The notes under the pieces were generated by a model, which did no database searches, was not told the origin of the DNA, and saw nothing but the letters and a program-made list of their open reading frames with translations. A program made the translations under genes and the position numbers. DNA of 27,666 nucleotides from JACDAS01 sp046262415 (GTDB lineage: Bacteria > Actinomycetota > Thermoleophilia > Gaiellales > Gaiellaceae). Location of the stretch: contig JBHEMU010000064.1 in the NCBI GenBank assembly GCA_046262415.1, positions 1-27,666 on the forward strand, in the 5' to 3' direction. Positions 15,866 to 21,879 of the stretch are shown here, piece after piece (position 1 is the stretch's first letter; each line of letters starts with the position of its first letter).

Positions 15866-16192
15866 TCGACGAAATCCCTGCTCAGATCTTGTGGGCGTTG
15901 GGGCGGCCTGGCTGCGAGGGGCCGGGTGGTAACGAGGGTGGTAACACGGCGGGGCTTGGAGCCGCGAACGCCTCACTCCTTCGCGTCGGATGACTGAAAG
16001 AGGCCGCCGTACCGCCGGTCATCGCGCACGGCGAGTACAAGGTCCAGCCGAACGTCCTGAGTCGCCCTGCGTGACGTTCACCGGCTCCGCCCTGAGCGTC
16101 GGTTCGCGCGGGCGGACGCCTGCATCGAAACCGCCAGCTCGCGTCGTCGGGCGGCGGGCCCGCGCGAGAGTCACACGCTGGTCAGAGTCGTT
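15866..16192. other. gene-free stretch downstream of tRNA-Lys
   Basis: No credible reading frame was found in these 327 bp. The only structure seen is a 10-base direct repeat, GGGTGGTAAC, at 15924-15933 and 15936-15945, separated by GA. Possible explanations are a scar from an element that once used the tRNA 3' end, or simple decay, since the neighbouring pilin-like gene is also broken. No second copy of the tRNA 3' end (an att site) is visible in the window. Confidence 0.4.
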
Positions 16193-16590
16193 TCATGGCG
16201 AGCCGCAGGAGCCAGGAACGATCTCCGTTGCCGGGCCGTTCTGCATGAACGAGGCGGCGCCAACGCGCGCTTGGATGCAGTAGCTGGTCATTCCTGCCGT
16301 CACGATCTCCAAGCTCTCGGGCACTTCGGGGTCGTAGATCGTGCGCAGCACCTCCTCCGTCATCCCGATGTAGCCGCTGCGACGGCGTTGTATGCCGCGA
16401 TCGAGGGGATGCTGAAGCGGATGTCCGCATGCGCTTGAGCCGCGTCCTGCGCCTCCTGGTTCGGCCCGGGGACCGACTGCACGTTGCCCACCGGGTCCGT
16501 CCCTCCGCCACGTTCCTGGCTGTAGAAGTAGCCCGCCCCTACTGCCAGTACGAGCACCACGGCGCTAACTGCGTGCCAGAGCTTGATCAC
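16193..16590 (-). pseudogene. membrane-anchored pilin-like protein, frameshifted
   Basis: A GTG at 16590 lies 6 bp after a perfect AGGAGG. The first frame reads IKLWHAVSAVVLVLAVGAGY (one TM helix), a linker, then FSIPSIAAYN and stops at 16360. The continuation is intact in another frame: GYIGMTEEVLRTIYDPEVPE ... SYCIQARVGAASFMQNGP ... IVPGSCGSP, stop at 16193. This resembles the globular part of pilin-like extracytoplasmic proteins common in actinobacteria (IPAxEAYYADNGTYxGMT ... YCI). Adding one base between 16382 and 16383 restores AYNADRSGYIGM with the spacing I expect for that family. A one-base deletion or a sequencing error explains it. No prepilin-peptidase site is seen. The full product would be about 132 aa. 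Confidence 0.7.
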
Positions 16591-16773
16591 CTGCGACCTC
16601 CTGTCGGTTACCGCCTCTGCATCGGCAGCCGAGCAGTACTGCTGAGCGTCATCGGCTTTCTTGACCTCGGACACACCCGCCGCTCGCCCCACCACGGGGT
16701 CCCCCGGGGTTGTGAACGGGCGCGTTCCGCAGTACGGTGAGCGCGGGAGAAGAACGACACCGGGGAGAGGGAG
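16591..16773. promoter_or_regulatory. divergent intergenic region between pilin-like and secreted-protein genes
   Basis: This 183-bp gap holds the AGGAGG ribosome binding site of the minus-strand gene (just above 16596) and a purine-rich GGGGAGAGGGAG directly before the ATG at 16774. TACGGT at 16733-16738 (plus) could be a -10 box, giving a leader of about 30 nt. Unlike most operon heads in this window, both genes here have conventional Shine-Dalgarno leaders. Confidence 0.4.
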
Positions 16774-17433
16774 ATGAGAAGAAGCCTGGCCGGCGCAGCC
16801 TGCGCCGTTGCGTTCCTGACGCTGCCGCTCGGCACGGCGGCCTCGTCCACGACCACCTGCAGCGGGCACCTCGGGCCCGGCACCTTCGGGCACGTCGTGG
16901 TCCCGCCCGGCGCGTCGTGCTCGATCGGAGGAATCGCCGGAGCGACGAGCCTGCAGAGCCTGCGCGTCCGGCCCGGCGCGGGGCCGGTCGATCTCAACCG
17001 CACCACGATCCGTGGCGACCTCCGGTACTCCGGCCGCGTCTCGCTCGCCTTCGACATCGGGTCGAGCGTCGCCCGCGACCTCGAGATCACCGACGCGGCG
17101 GGGTCGATCCTTCTCTCCAACGCGGCCGTCGACCGTGACGTGCGGATCGTGGACTCCCGGTTGACGCGGCTGAGGCTCTACCTGATGTGGATCGAGGGAA
17201 GCCTGAAGATCGAGCGGACGAGCGTCGCGGGCGCCTGTCCGCGGGCCTGCGCGATGCTCATGTCGACCGTCAAGAAGAACGTCCTGTTCTCAGCCAACCG
17301 AACGACGAAGCCGTTCAGGTTCGAACGGGCGACGATCGCAGGCGAGCTCACGTGCAGCGGCAACGTCCCTGCGCCGACCGGCGCGGGGAACACGATCGGC
17401 AAGCGCCGAGGGCAGTGCAAGGCGATCGGGTAG
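16774..17433 (+). CDS. secreted protein, possibly beta-helical, function unknown
   Basis: A 219-aa protein with a clear signal peptide (RRSLAGAACAVAFLTLPLGTAASS, cut near residue 24). The mature part starts with TTTCSGHLGPGTFGHVVVPPGASC. It runs as short repeating strands with Asn/Asp/Arg turns (RTTIRGDLRYSGRVSLAF, RDLEITDAAGSILLSNAAVDRDVRIVDS, ELTCSGNVPAPTGAGNTI), the look of a beta-helix or polymer-forming-like fold. Six Cys could form disulfides. Similar sequences are annotated only as hypothetical secreted proteins in actinobacteria. The start is supported by GGGGAGAGGGAG directly upstream. No operon partner; the next gene begins 28 bp later and has its own -10-like box. Confidence 0.75.
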   Translation: MRRSLAGAACAVAFLTLPLGTAASSTTTCSGHLGPGTFGHVVVPPGASCSIGGIAGATSLQSLRVRPGAGPVDLNRTTIRGDLRYSGRVSLAFDIGSSVARDLEITDAAGSILLSNAAVDRDVRIVDSRLTRLRLYLMWIEGSLKIERTSVAGACPRACAMLMSTVKKNVLFSANRTTKPFRFERATIAGELTCSGNVPAPTGAGNTIGKRRGQCKAIG

Positions 17434-17449
17434 AGCGGGCGTAGTCGAC

Positions 17450-17455
17450 TACCCT
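17450..17455 (+). promoter_or_regulatory. -10-like TACCCT box upstream of the truncated gene and ctaG pair
   Basis: TACCCT ends 6 bp before the GTG at 17462, repeating the leaderless layout seen at hsp20, the transporter and rmlB. It probably drives the remnant gene and both ctaG genes. The promoter appears intact although the first gene is not. Confidence 0.4.
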
Positions 17456-17461
17456 CCGGGC

Positions 17462-17674
17462 GTGCGACTGCTCGCCCTCGCTGCTCTCGCCGCCCTCGCC
17501 CTCGTCCCGGCGGCCTCCGCGCACGGCGACCCGGTCAGCGACCGTCTGCTCGCGGCCGACGTGTACCTCCCGGAGAAGGGGGCCTCGGACGCGGCCGCCA
17601 GGCGCCTCGCCGACGGTGGGGCTGGGGCTGATCGGGCGCCGCGCCGGGCCCGGGGCCACGACGGATTGAGCTGA
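17462..17674 (+). pseudogene. truncated secreted/membrane protein upstream of ctaG (internal deletion)
   Basis: The frame gives only 70 aa: a good signal peptide (RLLALAALAALALVPAASA), then HGDPVSDRLLAADVYLPEKG. After about residue 50 it turns into Arg/Gly-rich sequence with no fold signature. In another frame just upstream of the stop region the DNA reads GLGLIGRRAGPGATTD followed by a stop (TGA at 17667-17669), which looks like the end of a TM helix plus a basic tail. This fits loss of the middle of a longer protein (signal peptide, soluble domain, C-terminal TM anchor), with the ends joined out of frame. Actinobacterial oxidase-assembly clusters often carry a secreted 'HGDPASD...' protein beside ctaG; that link is from memory. 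A genuine short secreted peptide is the alternative. Confidence 0.5.
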
Positions 17675-17678
17675 CGCG

Positions 17679-18599
17679 GTGCGCGGCGCGCTCCTCGTGG
17701 TCGTGCTCGCGGCGCTGGCGACGGCGCCTGCCGCCTCGGCGCACGGCGACGACGTCCCCCGCGACGAGCTCTGGTCGAGCTGGGATCCAGCGTGGCCCGT
17801 GCTGGTCGCCGCGGCGCTCGCGCTCTCGCTCTTTGTCCAGGCGTACGTCCGGCTGCGCCGCCGCGGCCGCGGCGACCACGCGGGGCCGGGCCGCGCGCTG
17901 CTCTTCTGCCTCGGCCTCGCGGTCGCGGTCGGCGCGCTCGTGTCGCCGCTCGACGCGGTCGGGCAGGAGTACCTGCTCTCGGGCCACATGCTCCAGCACC
18001 TGCTGATCGGCGACGTCGCGCCGGCGCTCCTGCTCGTCGCGGTACGTGGCCCGCTCGTCTTCTTCCTGCTGCCGCAGCGGATCCTCGCGCCGCTCGCCCG
18101 GTTCGGGCCGCTGCGCGCGATACTCCGCACCGCGCTCAGGCCGGGCGTGGCGCTCGGTTGCTGGCTGACCGTCTTCGCCGTCTGGCACGTGCCGGCGGTG
18201 TACGGGGCAGCGCTCGAGCACCGCCCGCTGCACGAGCTCCAGCACGCGTGCTTCGCGATCGCGGGCGTGCTCGTCTGGACGCAGCTCGTCGACCCGGCCA
18301 GGAGGCGGAGCCTCACGCGCGCCCGGCGGGTCGGGCTCGCCCTCTGCCTCTTCGCCGCGGGCCAGGCGCTCGCCGACGTGCTCGTCTTCAGCTTCGACGA
18401 CCTCTACCCGGCCTACGCGGCCCAGGACGAGCGGCTCCTCGGGCTCTCGCCGCATACCGACCAGCAGCTCGCCGGCGTGGTGATGATGGGCGTTCAGCTC
18501 GTGACGCTCGGGACGTGCGCCGCGCTCCTGCTCGCGTCCCGGGCGCGACTCCGGGTCCGGCTCCGGGGCGAGCGCCTCGCGTCCGGGCTCCGGTCGTGA
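17679..18599 (+). CDS. ctaG: CtaG-family cytochrome c oxidase assembly protein (copy 1)
   Basis: A 306-aa polytopic membrane protein. A signal-like N-terminus ends SAHGDDVPRDELW, followed by about seven TM helices. Conserved caa3-CtaG features are LSGHMLQHLLIGDVAPALLL (about residues 98-117), FAVWHVPAVYGAALEH and LHELQHACFAIAG; the His residues face the outside, where copper handling is expected. The family is needed for assembly of caa3-type oxidase, probably CuB/CuA insertion. The GTG start at 17679 lies 4 bp after the remnant's stop. It overlaps the second ctaG by GTGA. The oxidase genes themselves lie 3.3 kb downstream, beyond the phosphatase and kinase genes. Confidence 0.88.
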   Translation: MRGALLVVVLAALATAPAASAHGDDVPRDELWSSWDPAWPVLVAAALALSLFVQAYVRLRRRGRGDHAGPGRALLFCLGLAVAVGALVSPLDAVGQEYLLSGHMLQHLLIGDVAPALLLVAVRGPLVFFLLPQRILAPLARFGPLRAILRTALRPGVALGCWLTVFAVWHVPAVYGAALEHRPLHELQHACFAIAGVLVWTQLVDPARRRSLTRARRVGLALCLFAAGQALADVLVFSFDDLYPAYAAQDERLLGLSPHTDQQLAGVVMMGVQLVTLGTCAALLLASRARLRVRLRGERLASGLRS

Positions 18600-19360
18600 C
18601 GCCGGCCCCGTCGGAGTTCACCTTCGAGCCGCTGTTCCTCGTGCTCGCGCTGGCCGCGGCCCTGCTGTACGGCCGCGCCGCGCGCCGCGAGCGGCCGCCC
18701 GCCTACCGGATCGCCCTCTTCGGGCTCGGCGTCGCGCTCGTCGCGGGGGCGCTCAACTCGCCGCTCGAGACGCTCGCAGCCCACTACCTGCTGCTGTTCC
18801 ACCTGCTCCAGAACGTGATCGTGGCCGACTGGGCGCCGCCGCTGCTGATCCTCGGCCTGACGCCGGCGATGCGAGCGGCCCTGCGCCGGCGCGGCGGGCG
18901 CGCGCTCGAGCTGCTCACGCGGCCGCGCGTCGCCCTGCCGGTCTGGCTCGCCGGCTGGTACGGGATCCACCTGGCCGCGGTCTACGACTTCGCGCTCGAG
19001 AACTCCTGGGCGCTCAACGTCGAGCACGGGCTGCTGCTCGCGCTCGGCCTCGTCTTCTGGTGGCCGGTCTTCGAGCCGGAGCCGCGGCGCCTCTCGACGC
19101 CCTTCGCGCTCGGCTACCTCTTCGCCGCGTTCGCGCTCTCCGCCTTCCTCGGCCTGGCGCTGATGTTCTCGTCAACCCCGTTCTACGACTTCTACGCCGA
19201 GGCGCCGCGGCTCTGGGGTCTCTCCCCCGTCAAGGACCAGAACCTGGGCGGCATCCTGATGAACGCCGAGCAGACGATCGTGTTCTTCGTCGCGCTCGCC
19301 TGGTTCGTGCTCCGGCTGTTCGACGAGGAGGACGAGGCTCAGCGCACGCGGGAGCGCTAG
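18596..19360 (+). CDS. ctaG: CtaG-family cytochrome c oxidase assembly protein (copy 2)
   Basis: A 254-aa protein starting at the GTG in the GTGA overlap with copy 1. About seven TM helices; LLLFHLLQNVIVADWAPPLLILGL, GWYGIHLAAVYDFALE and NVEHGLLLALGLVFWWPVFEP align with the three His-containing blocks of copy 1. The first block has lost the leading His (LFHLLQN against SGHMLQH), so metal binding may differ. The two copies are clearly diverged, not a recent duplication. They may act as a pair or serve different metal sites. Its TAG stop forms the left edge of the first hairpin repeat. Confidence 0.85.
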   Translation: MTPAPSEFTFEPLFLVLALAAALLYGRAARRERPPAYRIALFGLGVALVAGALNSPLETLAAHYLLLFHLLQNVIVADWAPPLLILGLTPAMRAALRRRGGRALELLTRPRVALPVWLAGWYGIHLAAVYDFALENSWALNVEHGLLLALGLVFWWPVFEPEPRRLSTPFALGYLFAAFALSAFLGLALMFSSTPFYDFYAEAPRLWGLSPVKDQNLGGILMNAEQTIVFFVALAWFVLRLFDEEDEAQRTRER

Positions 19361-19455
19361 GCGTCGCTTGCGACGCCGACCTCAGGAGCACGGGCTTGCC
19401 CGTGCTCCGTCTGAGCCGACCGCACGAGCGCATCCGGGTAGACCCACGCTCCTAG
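19357..19455. repeat. roughly 100-bp hairpin-rich direct repeat, copy 1
   Basis: It begins CTAG-GCGTCGC-TT-GCGACGC, a perfect 7-bp stem. A second long hairpin at 19381-19415 pairs CTCAG and GAGCACGGG with CCCGTGCTC and CTGAG, with a 3-base bulge. The shared tail CCGACCGCACGAGCGCATCC follows, and the copy ends CCTAG. It matches copy 2 almost base for base across the core. It lies between two convergent stop codons (ctaG copy 2 and the phosphatase), where it could also act as a two-way terminator. No coding role. Confidence 0.85.
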
Positions 19456-20036
19456 ACGCGTGCCAGCGCCTCGATTCGCTCGACCGCACGCGCGAGCGCG
19501 GCCTCGTCGAAGAGGTAGGGCACCGCGTTCTCGAGCTGGCGCAGGGGGCCGTCGAGCGCGTCCGATCCCCGCGCGGCGTTGAGCGCGTAGCGCAGGGGGA
19601 TCTCGTGGCAGACGAGCAGCAGGCGTTCGTGCGGCCCTTCGAGCAGGCTGCGGTAGGCCCGCGCGTAGCGGAGCGCGCCGGCGTCCAGGCTCTCGCCGCC
19701 GGGGAACGCGTCGCGCCGCGTGTGCTCCCGCTTCCACGCCCGGTACTGCTCGATCGTCTGTCCCTCCAGGTCGCCGACGTCGACATCGTCCAGGAGCGGC
19801 TCGACGAGGAGCGGGACCTCCCTGCCGGCGAGCGCCAGCTCAGCCGTCGCGCGCGTGCGCGGGAACCGGGTGACGACGCAGGCATCGAGCGGCACGTTGG
19901 CGACCTGGACGCCGAGCAGGCGCGACTCCAGCACGCCGCGGTCGGTCAGAGGCGCCGGGACGGTCGGGTCGCCGTTGATCCGCTGCTCCTGGTTGAGCAC
20001 GGACTCGCCGTGCCGGACGATCACGAACAACCGCAC
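19452..20036 (-). CDS. histidine phosphatase (phosphoglycerate mutase-like)
   Basis: A 194-aa protein from the GTG at 20036, which places LFVIVRHGESVLNQEQR at the N-terminus, as usual. H9 in RHGES is the phospho-accepting His. VVTRFPRTRATAELAL, DVGDLEGQTIEQYRAWK (acid residue region) and LLLVCHEIPLRYAL (second catalytic His) complete the branch-1 histidine phosphatase core. Such proteins act as phosphoglycerate mutases or as broad small-molecule phosphatases; the divergence (VCHE rather than VSHG) argues against assigning glycolysis. A longer reading to 20114 would translate the repeat DNA and is rejected. The gene is bracketed on both sides by copies of the same hairpin repeat. Confidence 0.88.
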   Translation of the reverse strand: MRLFVIVRHGESVLNQEQRINGDPTVPAPLTDRGVLESRLLGVQVANVPLDACVVTRFPRTRATAELALAGREVPLLVEPLLDDVDVGDLEGQTIEQYRAWKREHTRRDAFPGGESLDAGALRYARAYRSLLEGPHERLLLVCHEIPLRYALNAARGSDALDGPLRQLENAVPYLFDEAALARAVERIEALARV

Positions 20037-20044
20037 GGGTGGAC

Positions 20045-20147
20045 CTAGGCGTCGCTTGCGACGCCGACCCTCAGGAGCGCGGGCCTGCCCGTGCTCCGTC
20101 TGAGCCGACCGCACGAGCGCATCCGGGTGCAGACCAACATTCCTAAG
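20045..20147. repeat. roughly 100-bp hairpin-rich direct repeat, copy 2
   Basis: Same order and orientation as copy 1: CTAG, GCGTCGC-TT-GCGACGC, then GGAGCGCGGG-CCTG-CCCGTGCTCC, then the CCGACCGCACGAGCGCATCC tail, ending CCTAAG. Against copy 1 the big hairpin differs at A-to-G in the left arm and T-to-C in the loop. The arm change turns an A-T pair into G-T (G-U in RNA), so pairing is kept. The last 20 bp are more diverged with small indels. It sits between the kinase stop (TAG, 20143-20145) and the phosphatase start. Confidence 0.85.
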
Positions 20148-21369
20148 TCGCAGCTGGCGAGACGAGGGCGTCCACCGGCAGCGTCAGGGTGAACCGGGCT
20201 CCGGGTCGCGCGGGCTCGTAGGCGAGCTCGCCGCCCAGCTCCTGTGCGTAGGAGCGGGCGATCGAGAGGCCGAGCCCGGCCCCGGTGCTGCCGTCGCGCC
20301 GCGCGCGCTCGCTGCGGGAGAACCGTCCGAACAGCTCCGGGACGAACTCCGGCTCGACGCCCTCGCCGCAGTCCTCGACGATCAGCCGGAAGCCTCCGTT
20401 CAGCTCGGACCGCACGCAAACGGGTGGCTTCCCGTAGGTGAGCGCGTTCACGACGAGGTTGGAGACGACGCGATCGACGCCGCCCGGATCGGTCTCGAGC
20501 ACGAGCTCGGGATCGACGTCGATCCTGACGTCGGCGAGCCGGTCCGGAACGAGCCGGGTGAGGAGCGTGTCGATCCGCTCGCGGGGGCGGAACCGCTCGG
20601 GGACGACGCGGATCGCCCCGGCTTCGACCCGCGAGAGGTCGAGCAGCTGCTCGGCGAGCTTCGCCAGGCGGCTCGTCTGCTCGTGGAGCGTCGACCGCAG
20701 GTCGAGCACCTGCTCCGCCGCGAGGTGGGGCCCGCGCAGATGGAGGGTGGAGGCGATCCCGTGGACGACCGCGATCGGCGTCCGGAGCTCGTGGGAGGCG
20801 ATCGAGATGAAGTCCCGCTTGACCTCGTCGACCGCTCTGAGCTCCTCGACCGACCTCTGCAGCTGCGAGTACTCGTCCGCCTTGGCGATGAAGACCGCGG
20901 TGACCATCCCGAGGGCGGTCAGCAGGTCGAGGTCTCGCTCGTCGAGGTGGAAGCCGGCCCCGTCGCGGTCGCCGGCCAGGAACCCGAAGCACGCGTCGGG
21001 GACGCAGAGGGGAATGGCGACGATGGAGCGGATCTCGAAGAGCTCCGCGATCTTCCCCGGCATCGCCCGCTCCGCGCGGGCGTCGCGGACGAACGTGGCG
21101 CGGCGGGTCTCGAGCGCCCGGAGCAGGAAGGGAAAGCGGTCGAGCAGGAGCCACTGGTCGCCGGGCCACTCGAACCCCTGCTGCACGACGGCGAAGACGG
21201 TCCGGTCCTCCGCGTTCAGCCGGGCGAAGAGCGCGCGCGAGAACCCGAACGCGCTGCGCAGCTCCTCGCAGACGCGGTCGAGGATCCGTTCGACGTCGAA
21301 CGGCTCCCCGGCGACCACGCGTGCAAGCGCATGGAACACCCGCAGCTCCCTGGATAGCCGGTCTGGCAT
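20143..21369 (-). CDS. soluble sensor histidine kinase with GAF domain
   Basis: A 408-aa protein without TM helices. Residues about 15-165 form a GAF sensor domain (LRSAFGFSRALFARLN, SIVAIPLCVPDACFGFLAGD). The HisKA dimerisation helix follows with phospho-acceptor H193 in IASHELRTPIAV. The ATPase domain has N-box RVVSNLVVNALTYG, G1 EDCGEGV and G2 STGAGLGLSIARS. It should autophosphorylate in response to a cytosolic ligand or redox cue. No response regulator lies next to it, so it is an orphan kinase. A TAGGGT box sits about 28 bp before the ATG, giving a leadered mRNA. Its proximity to the oxidase operon may suggest redox or oxygen sensing, but nothing in the GAF domain (no obvious heme or Cys cluster motif) proves it. 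Confidence 0.92.
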   Translation of the reverse strand: MPDRLSRELRVFHALARVVAGEPFDVERILDRVCEELRSAFGFSRALFARLNAEDRTVFAVVQQGFEWPGDQWLLLDRFPFLLRALETRRATFVRDARAERAMPGKIAELFEIRSIVAIPLCVPDACFGFLAGDRDGAGFHLDERDLDLLTALGMVTAVFIAKADEYSQLQRSVEELRAVDEVKRDFISIASHELRTPIAVVHGIASTLHLRGPHLAAEQVLDLRSTLHEQTSRLAKLAEQLLDLSRVEAGAIRVVPERFRPRERIDTLLTRLVPDRLADVRIDVDPELVLETDPGGVDRVVSNLVVNALTYGKPPVCVRSELNGGFRLIVEDCGEGVEPEFVPELFGRFSRSERARRDGSTGAGLGLSIARSYAQELGGELAYEPARPGARFTLTLPVDALVSPAAT

Positions 21370-21429
21370 CGCCCCCGATTCGACGAACGTCTGCGCCGTA
21401 CCCTATCCTCGTCGTGTTCCAAACGTCAC

Positions 21430-21449
21430 AGGGCGGCCGGGGCCGCCCT
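21430..21449. terminator. perfect 9-bp hairpin, probable terminator of the DUF6458-type gene
   Basis: AGGGCGGCC-GG-GGCCGCCCT is a perfect inverted repeat about 24 bp downstream of the minus-strand DUF6458-type stop and about 60 bp upstream of the kinase start. On the minus strand it is followed by a short T-rich stretch (GTGACGTTTGG). It probably ends transcription of the small membrane protein gene before the kinase promoter. Confidence 0.55.
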
Positions 21450-21472
21450 GGACGGAGAGAGAGACCGTCCGG

Positions 21473-21706
21473 TCAGTAACCGGGCGGAGGTGCTTCCTCG
21501 ACCGTGGTCGTGCGCCGCCGCGAGCCCCAGTAGCCGGGCCCGCCCCACGACGACCAGAAGAGGAGCGACAACAGCGCGCCGGCCGCTCCCACCGCCATCA
21601 GGATCCAGCCGACGGCGTCGATGTTCACGGCCGGGTCGGTCACGTTCACCGCGAAGGTGAGGATGGCGCCGATCGCGATCAGGAAGATGCTGACTCCGAG
21701 TCCCAT
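21473..21706 (-). CDS. DUF6458-type small membrane protein
   Basis: A 77-aa protein: GLGVSIFLIAIGAILTFAV (TM1), NVTDPAVNIDAVGWILMAVG (short loop, then TM2 to about residue 52), then WSSWGGPGYWGSRRRTTTVEE and a PPPGY end. The G-x-S-I-F-L-x-A-x-G-A-I-L-x-F-A-V start with the DTVGWILM-like second helix is characteristic of this actinobacterial family of unknown function. The start is well supported: AGGAGG lies 5 bp before the ATG at 21706. Longer readings to 21940 are rejected because they precede this ribosome site and lack sense. The basic, Tyr/Trp-rich tail should face the cytosol. Confidence 0.85.
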   Translation of the reverse strand: MGLGVSIFLIAIGAILTFAVNVTDPAVNIDAVGWILMAVGAAGALLSLLFWSSWGGPGYWGSRRRTTTVEEAPPPGY

Positions 21707-21862
21707 CGAGCCTCCTTGGCAGGTCCTCCCGCGTGCGCGGGTGGATGACTCTTCGTTAACGGTCGCGGGCCGGAATCGGATACGGCAAACCCGCTTCGTT
21801 GCAGGCGTTTCTTGCGAGCCGCCTCCCGCGCATGGCGCCGACCGAGCGCCGCGGCCATCCAG

Positions 21863-21868
21863 TAGGCT
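21863..21868 (+). promoter_or_regulatory. -10-like TAGGCT box upstream of ctaC
   Basis: TAGGCT, the same hexamer as before rmlB, ends 11 bp before the GTG at 21880. If used, transcription would start within about 5 nt of that GTG. It therefore supports 21880 rather than the ATG at 21832 as the true ctaC start. No -35 is evident. Confidence 0.4.
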
Positions 21869-21879
21869 CGGGCCCGATC

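Noticed and set aside
15793..16010. Minus-strand peptide through the tRNA ending RWAVKDSNLRPWD
   Set aside because: This peptide is the antisense translation of the tRNA T arm and anticodon region, a common false gene call.
15990..16283. 97-aa plus-strand open frame after the tRNA
   Set aside because: No ribosome site, no fold features, Arg-rich, and it overlaps the end of the pilin-like gene on the other strand.
20037..20114. N-terminal extension of the phosphatase to 20114
   Set aside because: It translates the hairpin repeat; the family N-terminus (LFVIVRHGES) begins right after the GTG at 20036.
19357..20147. Insertion sequence with the phosphatase as cargo
   Set aside because: The repeats are direct and there is no transposase or clear target duplication; kept only as an unclassified repeat pair.
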